64,000 nucleotides of DNA from an uncultured Vibrio sp. (GTDB lineage: Bacteria > Pseudomonadota > Gammaproteobacteria > Enterobacterales > Vibrionaceae): the NCBI RefSeq assembly GCF_963675395.1, contig NZ_OY776222.1, forward strand, positions 1,240,001 through 1,304,000, given 5' to 3'. The notes under the pieces are model-generated. The model was not told the origin of the DNA. It ran no database searches and worked only from the letters and a program-made list of their open reading frames with translations. The translations under genes were made by a program, and so were the position numbers. Shown piece after piece: positions 20,361 to 30,340 of the stretch (position 1 is its first letter; the number at the start of each line of letters is the position of its first letter).

Positions 20361-20633
20361 AATTACGTCCATGATTGTATTTACAACTTTTTTACTCTAT
20401 CGAGCAGGTTTCTGGATGTCTATGTCAAAGCGATAACTGCACTGCAGCAAGGTGTCGCTAATGAGCATCAACTAGCATCACCTCTATAGGTTGTGCACAA
20501 GTCGTTCTGTTTAAAACCTAACCACTCCTTACTAAATAAGCGCTAAACGTAAATTAACAGTTGAATTTGGTAACGTTCTCATTTAATTTTAGCCATCCAA
20601 ACGGCTAGAAATCCATTTAAAGGTGTAAGAAAA

Positions 20634-21542
20634 ATGAAAACGAATACGATGCTGATTCTTGATGGTGGTATGGGACGAGAATTAAATCGTCGTGGTGCGC
20701 CTTTTCGTCAGCCGGAGTGGTCTGCGCTTGCTATGATCGAAACGCCAGAAACCGTTAGAGATGTACACACTGACTATATTCAAAGCGGTGCTCAGGTGAT
20801 CACAACCAACAGCTACGCGTTGGTGCCATTTCATATCGGAGAATCTCGCTTCAAAGAGGCAGGACAATCATTAGCCGCACTATCTGGTCAAGTAGCAAAA
20901 CAAGCGGCACATGGAACCGGAGCCAAAGTTGCCGGTTCACTTCCTCCTCTCTTCGGTTCATACCGACCAGACCTGTACGATCAGGAACACGTGCGTGACT
21001 TAGCAACCCCATTAATTCTCGGTCTGTCAGACTCTATCGATTTCTGGCTCGCGGAAACACAAAGCTTAATTGCCGAATCTGTGGCAGTAAAAGCACTGGT
21101 CGACGAATTAACGTCAGAAGAAAAGCCGTTTTGGGTCTCTTTTACACTGGAAGATTCCGAACCCACAGACGAGCCATGTCTCCGTTCAGGAGAAACTGTA
21201 CAGCAGGCCGTGACCACCATGGCACAAGCTGGGGTAAGTGCCATTTTGTTTAACTGTTGCCAGCCAGAGATTGTGGAAGAAGCATTACAGGTGTCAGTGC
21301 GCACACTTGAGGAACTCGGTTTATCTCACATCCGTCTTGGTGTTTACGCGAATGCGTTTCCTCCGCAACCAAAAGACGCAACCGCGAATGATGGTCTCGA
21401 TGAAATTCGTCAAGACCTAAGCCCTGATGCTTACCTGATATGGGCAGAAAAGTGGCGTCAATCTGGTGCCTCTATCATAGGTGGCTGCTGTGGCATCGGA
21501 CCTGAGCACATTGCTAAATTAAGCCAATACTTCAAGGACTAA
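20634..21542 (+). CDS. mmuM: Homocysteine S-methyltransferase
   Basis: A 302-residue zinc enzyme that methylates homocysteine to methionine, usually from S-methylmethionine. The Zn ligands are the Cys of ILFNCCQPE and the paired Cys in GGCCGIGPEH near the C-terminus. The N-terminal LDGGMGRELNRRG is typical of the MmuM/MetH N-domain family. It is followed 9 nt later by an APC permease, echoing the E. coli mmuP-mmuM pair. Three 8-mers resembling Met boxes lie at 20591-20614, just before the ribosome binding site. Confidence 0.88.
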   Translation: MKTNTMLILDGGMGRELNRRGAPFRQPEWSALAMIETPETVRDVHTDYIQSGAQVITTNSYALVPFHIGESRFKEAGQSLAALSGQVAKQAAHGTGAKVAGSLPPLFGSYRPDLYDQEHVRDLATPLILGLSDSIDFWLAETQSLIAESVAVKALVDELTSEEKPFWVSFTLEDSEPTDEPCLRSGETVQQAVTTMAQAGVSAILFNCCQPEIVEEALQVSVRTLEELGLSHIRLGVYANAFPPQPKDATANDGLDEIRQDLSPDAYLIWAEKWRQSGASIIGGCCGIGPEHIAKLSQYFKD

Positions 21543-21551
21543 GCTTCAATT

Positions 21552-22883
21552 ATGTCACAAAGTAAAAGTATCAGTTTAGCCGCGCTAACGGCATTAGTAT
21601 TTAGCTCAATGGTCGGTGCCGGCATATTCAGCTTACCGCAGAATATGGCAGAGGTAGCGGGACTCGATGCCATGATTGTGGGTTGGACGATTACTGGTGT
21701 CGGTATTCTACTTCTCGCTGGTTGCTTTCTATATCTATCGCGTCTTAAACCAGAGTTAGATGGAGGTATTTATGCCTATGCAAGAGAAGGCTTTGGTGAT
21801 CTCGCTGGCTTCCTTTCTGCGTGGGGCTATTGGTTGTGTGCGACGATCGGCGTTGTAGGTTACCTGGTCGTGGCGTTTGCGGCTCTCGGCGCTTTTGTCG
21901 ATACCCCGGACTTTACGTTATTTGGTGACGGCACCACCATCTATGCCTTTATTGGCGAGTCTCTGGTATTGTGGGCAGTTCATAGTTTGATTCTAAGAGG
22001 CGTCACTCAGGCAGCTTTGATAAATTTGCTGGCCACTTTGGCTAAGAGCGTACCGTTAATCCTGTTTGTCTGCGCTGCTTACTCCTTCTTTGATGCCGAT
22101 ACTTTTCATATTGATACGCAAGGAGAAACCCTACAACAGCCTTTTATAGAACAAGTAAAAGGGACAATGTTGATCACGCTTTGGGTATTTACGGGCATTG
22201 AAGGTGCGGTGATTTTATCAAGCCGAGCCAAAAATCGGAAAGATATCGGCCGCGCAACCTACCTTGGTGTCATAGCGGCATTAATCTTGTACGTATTGAT
22301 TTCTCTTATGTCACTTGGAATCGCATCACGTGCAGAGATAGCTGCGATCTCGAATCCATCAATGGCAGGTCTGATGGCCATGATGACTGGCACTTGGGGT
22401 AAAGCGGTGATCAGTATCGGTTTAATTGTGTCGGTGCTGGCTTCTTACTTAAGCTGGATTTTGTATTCTGCAGAAGTGCCTTATACAGCGGCGAAGTATG
22501 GTGCGTTTCCGAAATATTTCGCTAAATCAAACGATAACGACACACCAAAAAACTCGCTGCTATTGACCAGTTTAACCGTACAACTCTGTCTACTGCTCGT
22601 TATGTTTACAGGCGAAGGTTACAACACCTTGGTACTGATTTCGACTTCGATGATTTTGATACCGTACTTCTTGGTGGGCGCGTACTTGCTTAAGCTTTCC
22701 ATACAAACGAATGCGAGTTTCAAATTAAAGCTCATTGGTTTTGGAGCCAGTATTTATGGCCTATGGCTGGTTTATGCGGCTGGTGTCGATACGCTATTAC
22801 TTTCAGCGATTCTTTACATTCCAGGAATTGCGTTATACATCTACAGTCGACGTCAACATCGATTAAAGCCGACCACAGCATAA
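21552..22883 (+). CDS. APC-family amino acid permease/antiporter
   Basis: A 443-residue membrane protein with about 12 helices. The first helix carries SSMVGAGIFSLPQN, the substrate-binding GAGIF motif of the APC superfamily. FTGIEGAVILSSRAKN resembles the arginine/ornithine and basic amino acid antiporter group (ArcD/YjdE-like). It is co-transcribed with the homocysteine methyltransferase gene, so S-methylmethionine or a related methylated amino acid is a plausible substrate. The sequence alone leaves this open. Confidence 0.85.
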   Translation: MSQSKSISLAALTALVFSSMVGAGIFSLPQNMAEVAGLDAMIVGWTITGVGILLLAGCFLYLSRLKPELDGGIYAYAREGFGDLAGFLSAWGYWLCATIGVVGYLVVAFAALGAFVDTPDFTLFGDGTTIYAFIGESLVLWAVHSLILRGVTQAALINLLATLAKSVPLILFVCAAYSFFDADTFHIDTQGETLQQPFIEQVKGTMLITLWVFTGIEGAVILSSRAKNRKDIGRATYLGVIAALILYVLISLMSLGIASRAEIAAISNPSMAGLMAMMTGTWGKAVISIGLIVSVLASYLSWILYSAEVPYTAAKYGAFPKYFAKSNDNDTPKNSLLLTSLTVQLCLLLVMFTGEGYNTLVLISTSMILIPYFLVGAYLLKLSIQTNASFKLKLIGFGASIYGLWLVYAAGVDTLLLSAILYIPGIALYIYSRRQHRLKPTTA

Positions 22884-22904
22884 AAACAAATCTATTTTAA
22901 CGAA

Positions 22905-22930
22905 AAAGGATGGCCTGATCGCCATCCTTT
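22905..22930. terminator. Terminator between the APC permease and tetR genes
   Basis: Perfect 10-bp stem AAAGGATGGC (22905-22914) / GCCATCCTTT (22921-22930), 6-nt loop. The minus strand has a run of T after the stem, so it fits as the tetR terminator; it can also stop the converging plus-strand mmuM-permease transcript. Confidence 0.8.
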
Positions 22931-22955
22931 CATCAATACTAAGACAGTAAAAAAT

Positions 22956-23561
22956 CTATCCTATTGCTTTTGTATCCACGCAACTACTCTTCAAACTCAA
23001 CATGATTTGGTTTACCAGTTCAATCAGACGCGCTTCGGATGGTTTGGTACTAGCAATCGATCGCAAGCCGTAAATGTTCATCACCAAAAAATCGCTCAAC
23101 AACTCACAATCCGTACCAGAGTCGATTTCATTGTTCGCTTTTGCTAGCTCTAACTTAGATTGGATATTGCGCTTCCATTGATCGAGCATGTTACAAATGA
23201 TTTGCTCAACCTCTTCATCTTGTTGATCAAGCTCACTTAACGATTTTTGCAATAAGCAGCCTTTACCGTTATCGCACTCTCTGGAATCAATAATCTCGAG
23301 AAGATAACGCTCGAAGCCAGATAAGATCTGTTTAGGGTCGTCAAAGAATTGCTCAAAAGACTGAGACTTTGTTGTCGCATAGTGATCAAGTGCGGCGAGC
23401 AAGAGGCCTCTTTTGTTCTCAAAGGCACAGTAAATAGAACCAGGATGCAGCCCGGTCACACGTTTTAAATCCTGCATGCTGGTTTTATTATAGCCCTTAG
23501 CGATGAACTCATTCATCGCTGAACTTAAAACATATTCTCGGTCGAATTCGGCATTTCTCAT
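22956..23561 (-). CDS. TetR-family transcriptional regulator
   Basis: A 201-residue repressor. The N-terminal helix-turn-helix is clear (YVLSSAMNEFIAKGYNKTSMQDLKRVTGLHPGSIYCAFENKRGLL). The C-terminal ligand domain contains cysteines (ECDNGKGCLLQKSL) that could sense electrophiles, as in NemR-type repressors. ATG 23561 is chosen although no clear ribosome binding site precedes it, because upstream in-frame codons run into the operator DNA. It is divergent from an old yellow enzyme gene and probably represses it through the inverted repeats at 23635-23668. Confidence 0.85.
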   Translation of the reverse strand: MRNAEFDREYVLSSAMNEFIAKGYNKTSMQDLKRVTGLHPGSIYCAFENKRGLLLAALDHYATTKSQSFEQFFDDPKQILSGFERYLLEIIDSRECDNGKGCLLQKSLSELDQQDEEVEQIICNMLDQWKRNIQSKLELAKANNEIDSGTDCELLSDFLVMNIYGLRSIASTKPSEARLIELVNQIMLSLKSSCVDTKAIG

Positions 23562-23634
23562 CTGGGCTAGGCTCTGTAACTGTTCAAACACCTTAAGTTT
23601 ACTGAGGTTAACACGGTTCCACAAGCAATTTGAA

Positions 23635-23668
23635 TGAACGTTCAAAAATATCTTGAATGATCATTCAA
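23635..23668. promoter_or_regulatory. Twin palindromic operators between tetR and the OYE gene
   Basis: Two perfect inverted repeats lie 8 nt apart: TGAACGTTCA (23635-23644) and TTGAATGATCATTCAA (23653-23668). Both share the TGAAnnTTCA-like core expected of a TetR-family dimer. They sit in the divergent promoter region, so they are good candidates for binding of the adjacent TetR protein. A second hairpin AGGGTTA/TAACCCT (23672-23690) lies between them and the gene. Confidence 0.7.
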
Positions 23669-23712
23669 AAAAGGGTTAGCATATAACCCTAGCGTTCATT
23701 AGGAGCATGCTC

Positions 23713-24756
23713 ATGACAAAAACATTATTCGAAGCGTATAAACTCAACGACAAAATCACACTAAAAAACAAAATAGCGATGGCACCTCTGACACGCTGTA
23801 TGGCCGATGGTGATTTGGTTCCTACCGACGCAATGGTGGAATACTACGCAAAGCGTGCAGATGCAGGTTTGATCATTTCTGAAGCAACGATTATTCGTCC
23901 TGATGGTCAGGGTTACCCGAATACTCCGGGGCTTTTTACCCAAGCACAGATTGAAGGTTGGAAAAAAGTAACCGACGCGGTGCACGCGAACGGTGGTAAG
24001 ATCTTTGCTCAACTTTGGCATACTGGCCGTGTCGCCCACCCTACTTTCTTTGGTGGTGAGTACGTCTTAGCACCTTCTGCCGTCGCATTTGATGGCACCG
24101 TTCCTCGTATGCGCGAATTGGTTTACACCGTGCCAAAACCAGCTACTCAAGAAGAGATTGCTCAGTTGGTAGCAGACTATGCACAGGCGGCACAAAACGC
24201 TATCGACGCTGGATTTGATGGCGTAGAGATCCACGCAGCAAATGGTTACCTGATCGATCAGTTCCTGCATTTTGATACCAACCGCCGTACAGACGAATAC
24301 GGTGAAACACCAGAAAACATGTCCCGTTTCCCACTCGAAGTTATCGACGCGGTAGTTGAGCGTATCGGCGCAGAACTTACTGGCTTACGCGTATCCCCTG
24401 CTGGCTACGCACACATGGAAACCGATCCTCGTGACCGTCAGGTGTTCGATTACTTCCTACCTGAAGTAGAAAAGCGTAATCTGGCTTACCTGCACGAAGG
24501 CATGTTTGATGACAGTATAGAGTTTGATTTCCTTGGTGGCCGCGTATCGCAATACATGCGTGAGACTTACTCAAAGACATTGATGGGTGTGGGTGGTTAT
24601 ACAGCTGAAACAGGCGCGGAAGCGATTGAGGCGAATAAATTCGATTTGATTGCGATTGGTCGTCCATTTATTGCCAACCCAGACTACATCAGTCGAGTTC
24701 AGGAAAATAAACAACTTGTCGAGTATGATGCAGCGATGCTGGAGACACTGGTCTAA
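23713..24756 (+). CDS. nemA: Old yellow enzyme-family alkene reductase
   Basis: A 347-residue FMN-dependent NAD(P)H enzyme that reduces activated C=C bonds and nitro compounds (NemA type). The TIM barrel shows MAPLTRCMADGDLVPT, FAQLWHTGRVAHP, GVEIHAANGYLIDQFLH and NRRTDEYG, all hallmark OYE segments; AIGRPFIANPD is the C-terminal FMN phosphate loop. ATG 23713 has AGGAG at a 7-nt spacing, whereas ATG 23707 abuts it. It is divergent from the TetR gene, as nemR/nemA-type pairs often are. Confidence 0.92.
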   Translation: MTKTLFEAYKLNDKITLKNKIAMAPLTRCMADGDLVPTDAMVEYYAKRADAGLIISEATIIRPDGQGYPNTPGLFTQAQIEGWKKVTDAVHANGGKIFAQLWHTGRVAHPTFFGGEYVLAPSAVAFDGTVPRMRELVYTVPKPATQEEIAQLVADYAQAAQNAIDAGFDGVEIHAANGYLIDQFLHFDTNRRTDEYGETPENMSRFPLEVIDAVVERIGAELTGLRVSPAGYAHMETDPRDRQVFDYFLPEVEKRNLAYLHEGMFDDSIEFDFLGGRVSQYMRETYSKTLMGVGGYTAETGAEAIEANKFDLIAIGRPFIANPDYISRVQENKQLVEYDAAMLETLV

Positions 24757-24822
24757 TCCCCCTTTGCTCGTTTAATTGAGTAGTGCCGCTCGTATAACAG
24801 CGAGCGGCATACTCAGAACAAC

Positions 24823-24968
24823 CGTACGATTCAGTCTTCCTGAACAGCGACGAAGGAGCGTGATTCAGGATCTAATAACCAAGAGTGTCTGCGTTAAAGG
24901 GGGTGACTGTAACAACGAGCCTGCGGTGATTAGATTCCTGATGTCGCTAAAGGCTCCTCGGAATGACG
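24823..24968. repeat. MITE-like element made of two inverted repeat units
   Basis: About 145 bases between the OYE gene and cyoE carry two related units in opposite orientation. The left unit (about 24834-24876) ends CAGGATCTAAT. The right unit, read on the minus strand from 24968, starts CGTCATTCCGAGGAGCC and ends CAGGAATCTAAT. Each unit is itself a hairpin (TCCTGA/TCAGGA; ATTCC/GGAAT). Single related units occur at 31239-31279 and 43423-43459. No transposase is encoded, so this fits a non-autonomous or regulatory intergenic repeat. Confidence 0.55.
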
Positions 24969-25013
24969 CGGCAGAATAAACATCGTGCGCAGTAACAAAT
25001 TTATTCGGTCAGT

Positions 25014-25046
25014 CAGCGATTAACATTTATCGTTAGTCGCTGTTTT
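25014..25046 (+). terminator. Hairpin terminator between nemA and cyoE
   Basis: CAGCGATTAAC (25014-25024) pairs with GTTAGTCGCTG (25032-25042) with one mismatch, followed by TTTT on the plus strand. Only the OYE gene transcribes towards it, across the repeat element. It may also slow the minus-strand cyo transcript. Confidence 0.5.
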
Positions 25047-25056
25047 ATCGCACTTA

Positions 25057-25920
25057 TTACACCAACGGAAGTAACTCTACCCCTAGTACTCCACTGATAC
25101 CCATTACCACCAGCAAAGAAACTTTAAACACCGACTTTGACCAAGCAACGTAGTTTTCATCGTCAATACTGCGGAAGGTGACTTTTGTCCACATAAAACA
25201 AACGACAGCTGCAACAGCCAGGTATTCATACCCTGCTTCACCGAGCAAAAAGAGTCCCAATGAAACGGCACCAAAGGCTACCACGTAAGCTTTCATATGA
25301 CGATGTGCTTTATGGATGCCCTCTGTAACAGGCAGAACTGGAATACCAGCTTCGCGGTAGTCTTGCATACGGAACATAGCAATTGCGTACGAGTGCGGCA
25401 TTTGCCACAGGCAGAACATGGTGAACAACAGTATCGCTTCTAAGCTAATGAAGTTCGTCACCGCCAAGTAACCAACTAATGGCGGAACGGCGCCAGAAAT
25501 ACTTCCGACTAAGGTGCCATACACCGAGTTACGCTTGTACCACATGGTGTAAAAGAACACGTAGTACACGTACCCGAGAAGAACAACAACGGCTGAAAGT
25601 GGATTGGCGAGTTGAAACAGTAATCCCGTTCCAACCAAAAGCAAAACCAACGCATAGACAAACGCGACATCAATATTGATGTTACCTTTCGCCAGATCAC
25701 GGTTCTGAGTACGCGCCATCTTTTGATCGATATCGCGGTCAAAAATATTGTTCACCACACAACCTGAAGCAATTACAAGCCCCACACCAGCCAACGTTGT
25801 CAGAAACAACGTCAGGCTAGCAGGTTCTGTTTTTGCGGCGAGGAAAAAACCCGCCGCAACAGAAATCAGGTTGCCGAAAATAATGCCCGGTTTGGTGATA
25901 GACAAATAACTTTTCAGCAT
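25057..25920 (-). CDS. cyoE: Protoheme IX farnesyltransferase (heme O synthase) CyoE
   Basis: A 287-residue UbiA-family prenyltransferase with about nine membrane helices that adds farnesyl to heme b, giving heme O for the oxidase encoded upstream. The Asp-rich site NNIFDRDIDQKMARTQNRD (about residues 57-75) binds Mg2+ and farnesyl diphosphate. It is the last gene of cyoABCDE, 8 nt after cyoD. Confidence 0.95.
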   Translation of the reverse strand: MLKSYLSITKPGIIFGNLISVAAGFFLAAKTEPASLTLFLTTLAGVGLVIASGCVVNNIFDRDIDQKMARTQNRDLAKGNINIDVAFVYALVLLLVGTGLLFQLANPLSAVVVLLGYVYYVFFYTMWYKRNSVYGTLVGSISGAVPPLVGYLAVTNFISLEAILLFTMFCLWQMPHSYAIAMFRMQDYREAGIPVLPVTEGIHKAHRHMKAYVVAFGAVSLGLFLLGEAGYEYLAVAAVVCFMWTKVTFRSIDDENYVAWSKSVFKVSLLVVMGISGVLGVELLPLV

Positions 25921-25928
25921 ACCTTGAC

Positions 25929-26240
25929 CTACAACTTCATGTTGACGTTCATGTTGTAGATGATCCAGATCGAACCCGCGATCAAAATCAATACAACAAT
26001 GGCAGTAAACATCAGTGAAACCAGATTCCAGCGACCGTCATCGGTCTTCGCTTCCATATGCAAGAAGTATTTAAAGTGCACAAAGATCTGAACCAGTGCA
26101 CAGCCAAATAGAATCGCGTATGTCGTGACCTCTGGCAAAGATTGCGCCCAAACAAAGTAGAATGGAATCACCGTTAGGATAAGTGACGCAACAAAGCCTT
26201 TAACGTAATCAGACGCACTTGTTTCAATATGTTGTCCCAT
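25929..26240 (-). CDS. cyoD: Cytochrome o ubiquinol oxidase subunit IV
   Basis: A 103-residue small membrane subunit with three hydrophobic segments. The family core (VQIFVHFKYFLHM) is visible. It helps assembly and stability of the bo3 oxidase. Its start overlaps the cyoC stop by one base. Position and size match cyoD. Confidence 0.93.
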   Translation of the reverse strand: MGQHIETSASDYVKGFVASLILTVIPFYFVWAQSLPEVTTYAILFGCALVQIFVHFKYFLHMEAKTDDGRWNLVSLMFTAIVVLILIAGSIWIIYNMNVNMKL

Positions 26241-26842
26241 TACATTACCCCCAGTAAGTAAACGATGGTAAAGACACAGATCCAGACAATATCCAGGAAG
26301 TGCCAGAACAGGCTCAAGCAGTTAAAACGCATCGCCATATTATCGTTCAGACCTTTGGTCGACAGTTGGTGATAAGCGATCGCCAACCAAATCAGACCAA
26401 ATGACACGTGCAAACCGTGCGTACCTACCAACGTAAAGAACGCAGAAAGAAATGCACTTTCCTGTGGGCCGTAACCTTCAGCAATCAAATGATGGAATTC
26501 GTAAACTTCCATGCAAATGAAACCAAGACCTAATGCAAAGGTAATTTGCAGCCAGCGTTTAAGACCAGCAACATCATTACGTTTCATCGCGATCATGCCA
26601 AAACCAAACGTGATACTGCTGAATAGCAGCAACATGGTTTCAACAAACACGAAAGGCAATTCGAAAATATCTTTACCCGTAGGACCAGCAATCGAGTTGC
26701 TAGATAGCACTGCGTATGTTGCAAACAGAGTTGCGAACAGGACACAGTCACTCATTAGGTAAACCCAGAAACCAAACAGCTTGATGCCGTTGGTATCGTG
26801 GTGGTGATCATGGTCATGATGAGCAGCGACATTAGTTTGCAT
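26240..26842 (-). CDS. cyoC: Cytochrome o ubiquinol oxidase subunit III
   Basis: A 200-residue heme-copper oxidase subunit III with five membrane helices. The N-terminus is His-rich ([11 protein letters not shown]). Typical segments are [19 protein letters not shown] and [12 protein letters not shown], with [19 protein letters not shown] at the C-terminus. It overlaps cyoB by 11 nt. Confidence 0.95.
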   Translation of the reverse strand: MQTNVAAHHDHDHHHDTNGIKLFGFWVYLMSDCVLFATLFATYAVLSSNSIAGPTGKDIFELPFVFVETMLLLFSSITFGFGMIAMKRNDVAGLKRWLQITFALGLGFICMEVYEFHHLIAEGYGPQESAFLSAFFTLVGTHGLHVSFGLIWLAIAYHQLSTKGLNDNMAMRFNCLSLFWHFLDIVWICVFTIVYLLGVM

Positions 26843-28868
26843 ACGTCACCTCCAGATCATCTTTGCTTTCGTTGTCTTTCACTGAACCTTTCTTTGCTTC
26901 TTCAAGCTGAGCACGTCGTGCCGCTTCAATCGCTTTGATTTCTTCAACTTCCACGTAGTAATCCACGTCTTCGTTGTAACTGTGTTTGATACAAGTCACG
27001 ATGATGGCAACCAGACTCAAACCAGCCAGCCACCAGATGTACCAGATCATGCCAAAGCCGAATAGCAGTGACCAAGCAGACACATAAATACCTGTAGGCG
27101 TGTTCTTAGGCATGTGAATACGCTCGTATTCCACTTCCTTGCTAGGATCAAACTCGCCATTTTGTTTTTGGTACCAGAATGCATCCAGTACATCACCTTT
27201 TGGAAGGTGCGCAAAGTTGTAGAATGGTGGTGGTGAAGACGTTGCCCACTCAAGGGTACGACCGCCCCATGGGTCACCGGTAAGATCGCGGTTTTGCTCG
27301 CGGTCACGGATACTTACGTAGATTTGGATGAACTGTGACAGTACGCCCAGTGCAATCACAACAGTACCAGCAGCAGCAACGGCCAATAGTGGGAAGAACT
27401 CTGGGTTGATGTCTTGGCTCAGACGACGGGTCATGCCCATAAAGCCCAACGCGTAAAGCGGTAGGAATGCCATCAAGAAACCAATAATCCAAAGATAAAA
27501 CGCACGTTTGCCCCAAGTTTCATTCATGGTGAAACCCGTTGCTTTCGGGAACCAGTAAGTAATCGCTGCAAAACAGCCAAATACTACACCACCGATAATT
27601 ACGTTGTGGAAGTGCGCAATCAAGAATACTGAGTTATGCAGAACGAAGTCCGCACCCGGTACCGCCATCAATACACCTGTCATACCACCAACAGTAAAGG
27701 TGATCAGGAAGCCTACGGTCCACAACATTGGCGTCGTAAAGCGAATACGGCCTTTGTACATGGTAAACAGCCAGTTGAAGATCTTGACCCCGGTCGGGAT
27801 GGAAATGATCATCGTGGCAATACCAAAGAAGGCATTTACGTTTGCCCCCGAGCCCATTGTGAAGAAGTGGTGCAACCAAACAACGAACGCCAGAACGGTG
27901 ATAACTATCGTAGCCCAAACCAGCGACGTGTAACCAAATAGCTTCTTACGTGCGAACGTTGCAGTAACTTCTGAGAACACACCAAAAATTGGCAGAATAA
28001 GGATGTACACTTCTGGGTGACCCCATGCCCAAATCAGGTTGACGTACATCATTACGTTGCCGCCAAGATCATTGGTAAAGAAGTGCATACCCAGGTATCT
28101 GTCCAGTGTCAGTAGTGCGATAGTTACGGTCAGAATTGGGAATGAGATAATGATCAGGATGTTTGCACACAGAGAAGCCCAAGTGAATACGGGCATTTTC
28201 ATCATTGGCATCGAAGGTGTACGCATACGCAGGATCGTTGCGAAGAAGTTCACACCTGTTAGCGTTGTACCGACACCCGATATCTGCAGTGCCCAAATCC
28301 AATAGTCGACTCCGACTCCCGGACTTGCCTTAATACCTGATAATGGTGGATACGCTAACCAACCTGTTTGGCCAAATTCGCCTAAGCCCAGTGACATGTT
28401 CGTTAGGATCACACCGACAACAAACAACCAAAAGCTCAAGTTATTCAGGTATGGAAACGCCACGTCACGCGCGCCAATTTGTAGCGGAACAATGATGTTC
28501 ATCAGACCGATAACCAATGGCATCGCAACGAAGAAAATCATGATCACGCCATGCGCGGTAAAGATTTGGTCATAGTGGTGTGGTGGCAAGTAACCCGCGT
28601 CACCCGCAGAGGAAAGCAGTTGCTGGCTACGCATCATTACCGCGTCAGCGAAACCACGAATTAGCATTACCATCGCAACCGCGATGTACATAAAGCCAAG
28701 TTTTTTGTGGTCTACTGAAGTAAACCATTCATTCCACAAATACTGCCATTTCCCGGCTTTGGTTACCGCGTAAGCGACGCCTAAGCCAGCTAAAGCCACA
28801 ACCGCTAGGGTGATGACGATAATGGGTTCGTGGAATGGAATTGAATCAAGAGTTAATCTTCCAAACAT
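26832..28868 (-). CDS. cyoB: Cytochrome o ubiquinol oxidase subunit I
   Basis: The 678-residue catalytic subunit of the proton-pumping bo3 quinol oxidase, carrying low-spin heme b, heme o3 and CuB. Visible: [11 protein letters not shown] (heme b ligand His), [17 protein letters not shown] (CuB His with cross-linked Tyr), the HH pair in [11 protein letters not shown], and the HFHNV segment that ligates both hemes. Length fits CyoB, with the extra N- and C-terminal helices. It follows cyoA by 5 nt. Confidence 0.97.
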   Translation of the reverse strand: MFGRLTLDSIPFHEPIIVITLAVVALAGLGVAYAVTKAGKWQYLWNEWFTSVDHKKLGFMYIAVAMVMLIRGFADAVMMRSQQLLSSAGDAGYLPPHHYDQIFTAHGVIMIFFVAMPLVIGLMNIIVPLQIGARDVAFPYLNNLSFWLFVVGVILTNMSLGLGEFGQTGWLAYPPLSGIKASPGVGVDYWIWALQISGVGTTLTGVNFFATILRMRTPSMPMMKMPVFTWASLCANILIIISFPILTVTIALLTLDRYLGMHFFTNDLGGNVMMYVNLIWAWGHPEVYILILPIFGVFSEVTATFARKKLFGYTSLVWATIVITVLAFVVWLHHFFTMGSGANVNAFFGIATMIISIPTGVKIFNWLFTMYKGRIRFTTPMLWTVGFLITFTVGGMTGVLMAVPGADFVLHNSVFLIAHFHNVIIGGVVFGCFAAITYWFPKATGFTMNETWGKRAFYLWIIGFLMAFLPLYALGFMGMTRRLSQDINPEFFPLLAVAAAGTVVIALGVLSQFIQIYVSIRDREQNRDLTGDPWGGRTLEWATSSPPPFYNFAHLPKGDVLDAFWYQKQNGEFDPSKEVEYERIHMPKNTPTGIYVSAWSLLFGFGMIWYIWWLAGLSLVAIIVTCIKHSYNEDVDYYVEVEEIKAIEAARRAQLEEAKKGSVKDNESKDDLEVTYAN

Positions 28869-28873
28869 TACGA

Positions 28874-29755
28874 TTATCCTTGGATTTCTGGCAAACAGTT
28901 CATTGAACCTGGATGCTGAGTCACGACGTTACTGAACAAAAACGGAGGAACGCTGGAGAATAAGGTCACCGGCGCTGCAATACTTGGCTCAGCAAGCGAA
29001 CGGTATTGATCCCAGTCTTCGATTCGGTCAGGGCTCGCCTTCACTTCCTGCACCCATTTCTGGAATGAGGCTTGATCTGGCATTGCCGACGCCGTGAACT
29101 TCATTTGCGAGAAACCTTTGCCACTGAAGCTAGAAGCAAACCCTTTGAAGTCACCTTCATGATTCGCAATCAGGTTAAGCTTGGTCACCATACCTGGCAT
29201 GGCGTAAATCTGACTGCCTAAACGTGGGATAAAGAATGCATTCATGATGTTGTCTGACGTCAGTTTGAAGTTGACAGGTACATCTTTAGGAAATGCGACA
29301 TAGTTCACTGTCGCCATATTTTGTTCCGGATAGATGAACAACCATTTCCAATCAAGTGATACCACTTCAATGGTTAAAGGTTTTACATCACTTTCCAGAG
29401 GCTTTGACGGCTCTAGTGCGTGAGTTGAACGCCATGTAATAGCGCCAAGAATCGCGATAATGATGATTGGAACAGTCCAGACCACTATCTCGATCTTCGT
29501 TGAGTGTGACCACTCTGGAGCATACTCTTGCTGGGTATTAGACTCTCGGTATCGATAAGCGAAGTAAATCGTCATCAGAATCACTGGGATCACGACGATC
29601 AACATCAGCAAAAGAGCAGTAATAATTAACTCTTTTTCTTGGACACCGATAGCTCCTTTGGGGTCAAGCAAAGCTGAATTACATCCTGAGAGCAGAAGTA
29701 TGACGGACGCCAAACTTCCTCTCGACAAGATGCGTTTATATCTTGAGGCTTCCAT
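28874..29755 (-). CDS. cyoA: Cytochrome o ubiquinol oxidase subunit II (lipoprotein)
   Basis: The 293-residue subunit II is anchored by a lipobox (LLLSGC) and two membrane helices, with a periplasmic cupredoxin-like domain. The CuA cysteines found in cytochrome c oxidases are absent ([17 protein letters not shown], then no Cys pair), so electrons come from quinol. ATG 29755 is chosen because the lipoprotein signal follows it; an upstream in-frame extension has no such logic. First gene of cyoABCDE. Confidence 0.93.
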   Translation of the reverse strand: MEASRYKRILSRGSLASVILLLSGCNSALLDPKGAIGVQEKELIITALLLMLIVVIPVILMTIYFAYRYRESNTQQEYAPEWSHSTKIEIVVWTVPIIIIAILGAITWRSTHALEPSKPLESDVKPLTIEVVSLDWKWLFIYPEQNMATVNYVAFPKDVPVNFKLTSDNIMNAFFIPRLGSQIYAMPGMVTKLNLIANHEGDFKGFASSFSGKGFSQMKFTASAMPDQASFQKWVQEVKASPDRIEDWDQYRSLAEPSIAAPVTLFSSVPPFLFSNVVTQHPGSMNCLPEIQG

Positions 29756-30340
29756 TAACTTTCTCGATGGTTGCCTGGTTTCTTTAGCAAACGCCAAGAA
29801 CCAGTTGTTATAGTCATTAGAATGTTTATGTGTTGAGCGTATGCGACATTGGACGTCAAAACGCAATCAAAACCCCCACAATCAGTGTGAGTTTATTGTT
29901 ACACTTTGAAACACAATGTTACATTCGGCCGCATTATGAGGACTTCGTAGTTAAACCTCACGAGCCATATCTGGAAACTAACATTTCACTTTTATAGAAA
30001 ATAATAAGAATGAGAGGTGGTGAAGTGGCTGATCTCATCAGTATCAGTAAGCCACCAGACCATGAGGAATACCGCTTTACTGAACGAAAGGTCGGTGAAA
30101 AATTGGGGCTTTTATCATGCAAACGAGATAAGGAGAATGGTCAAATTTCAAACTCACAAAACGTGATATAGATCAATTTAATGATTTCACGTAATTTTCA
30201 CATGGTATTTATCAATGGTCCATAGTCAAAACCAAAAATATTCATGAGATAAATGACTTATCTTAACCACGTCATTAATGACTCAAACGAAAGGAAAAAC
30301 TTACTAAATAGAGTGCTATGGGTTAAAAACCGAAGGCTCC
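29756..30340. promoter_or_regulatory. Upstream region of cyoA with an FNR/CRP-like site
   Basis: 585 bases with no recognised gene. GTGATATAGATCAA (30163-30176) matches the FNR consensus TTGATnnnnATCAA at all but one position and could also attract CRP. Its distance to cyoA (about 410 nt) is long, so its target is uncertain. A 54-codon plus-strand frame (30010-30171) has no ribosome binding site and is not called. Confidence 0.4.

Noticed and set aside
24776..24979. A 67-codon plus-strand frame after nemA
   Set aside because: It runs through the inverted-repeat element and its composition comes from the repeat, not from a protein.
30010..30171. A 54-codon plus-strand frame upstream of cyoA
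   Set aside because: No Shine-Dalgarno sequence, no known motifs, and it would end inside the FNR-like site.
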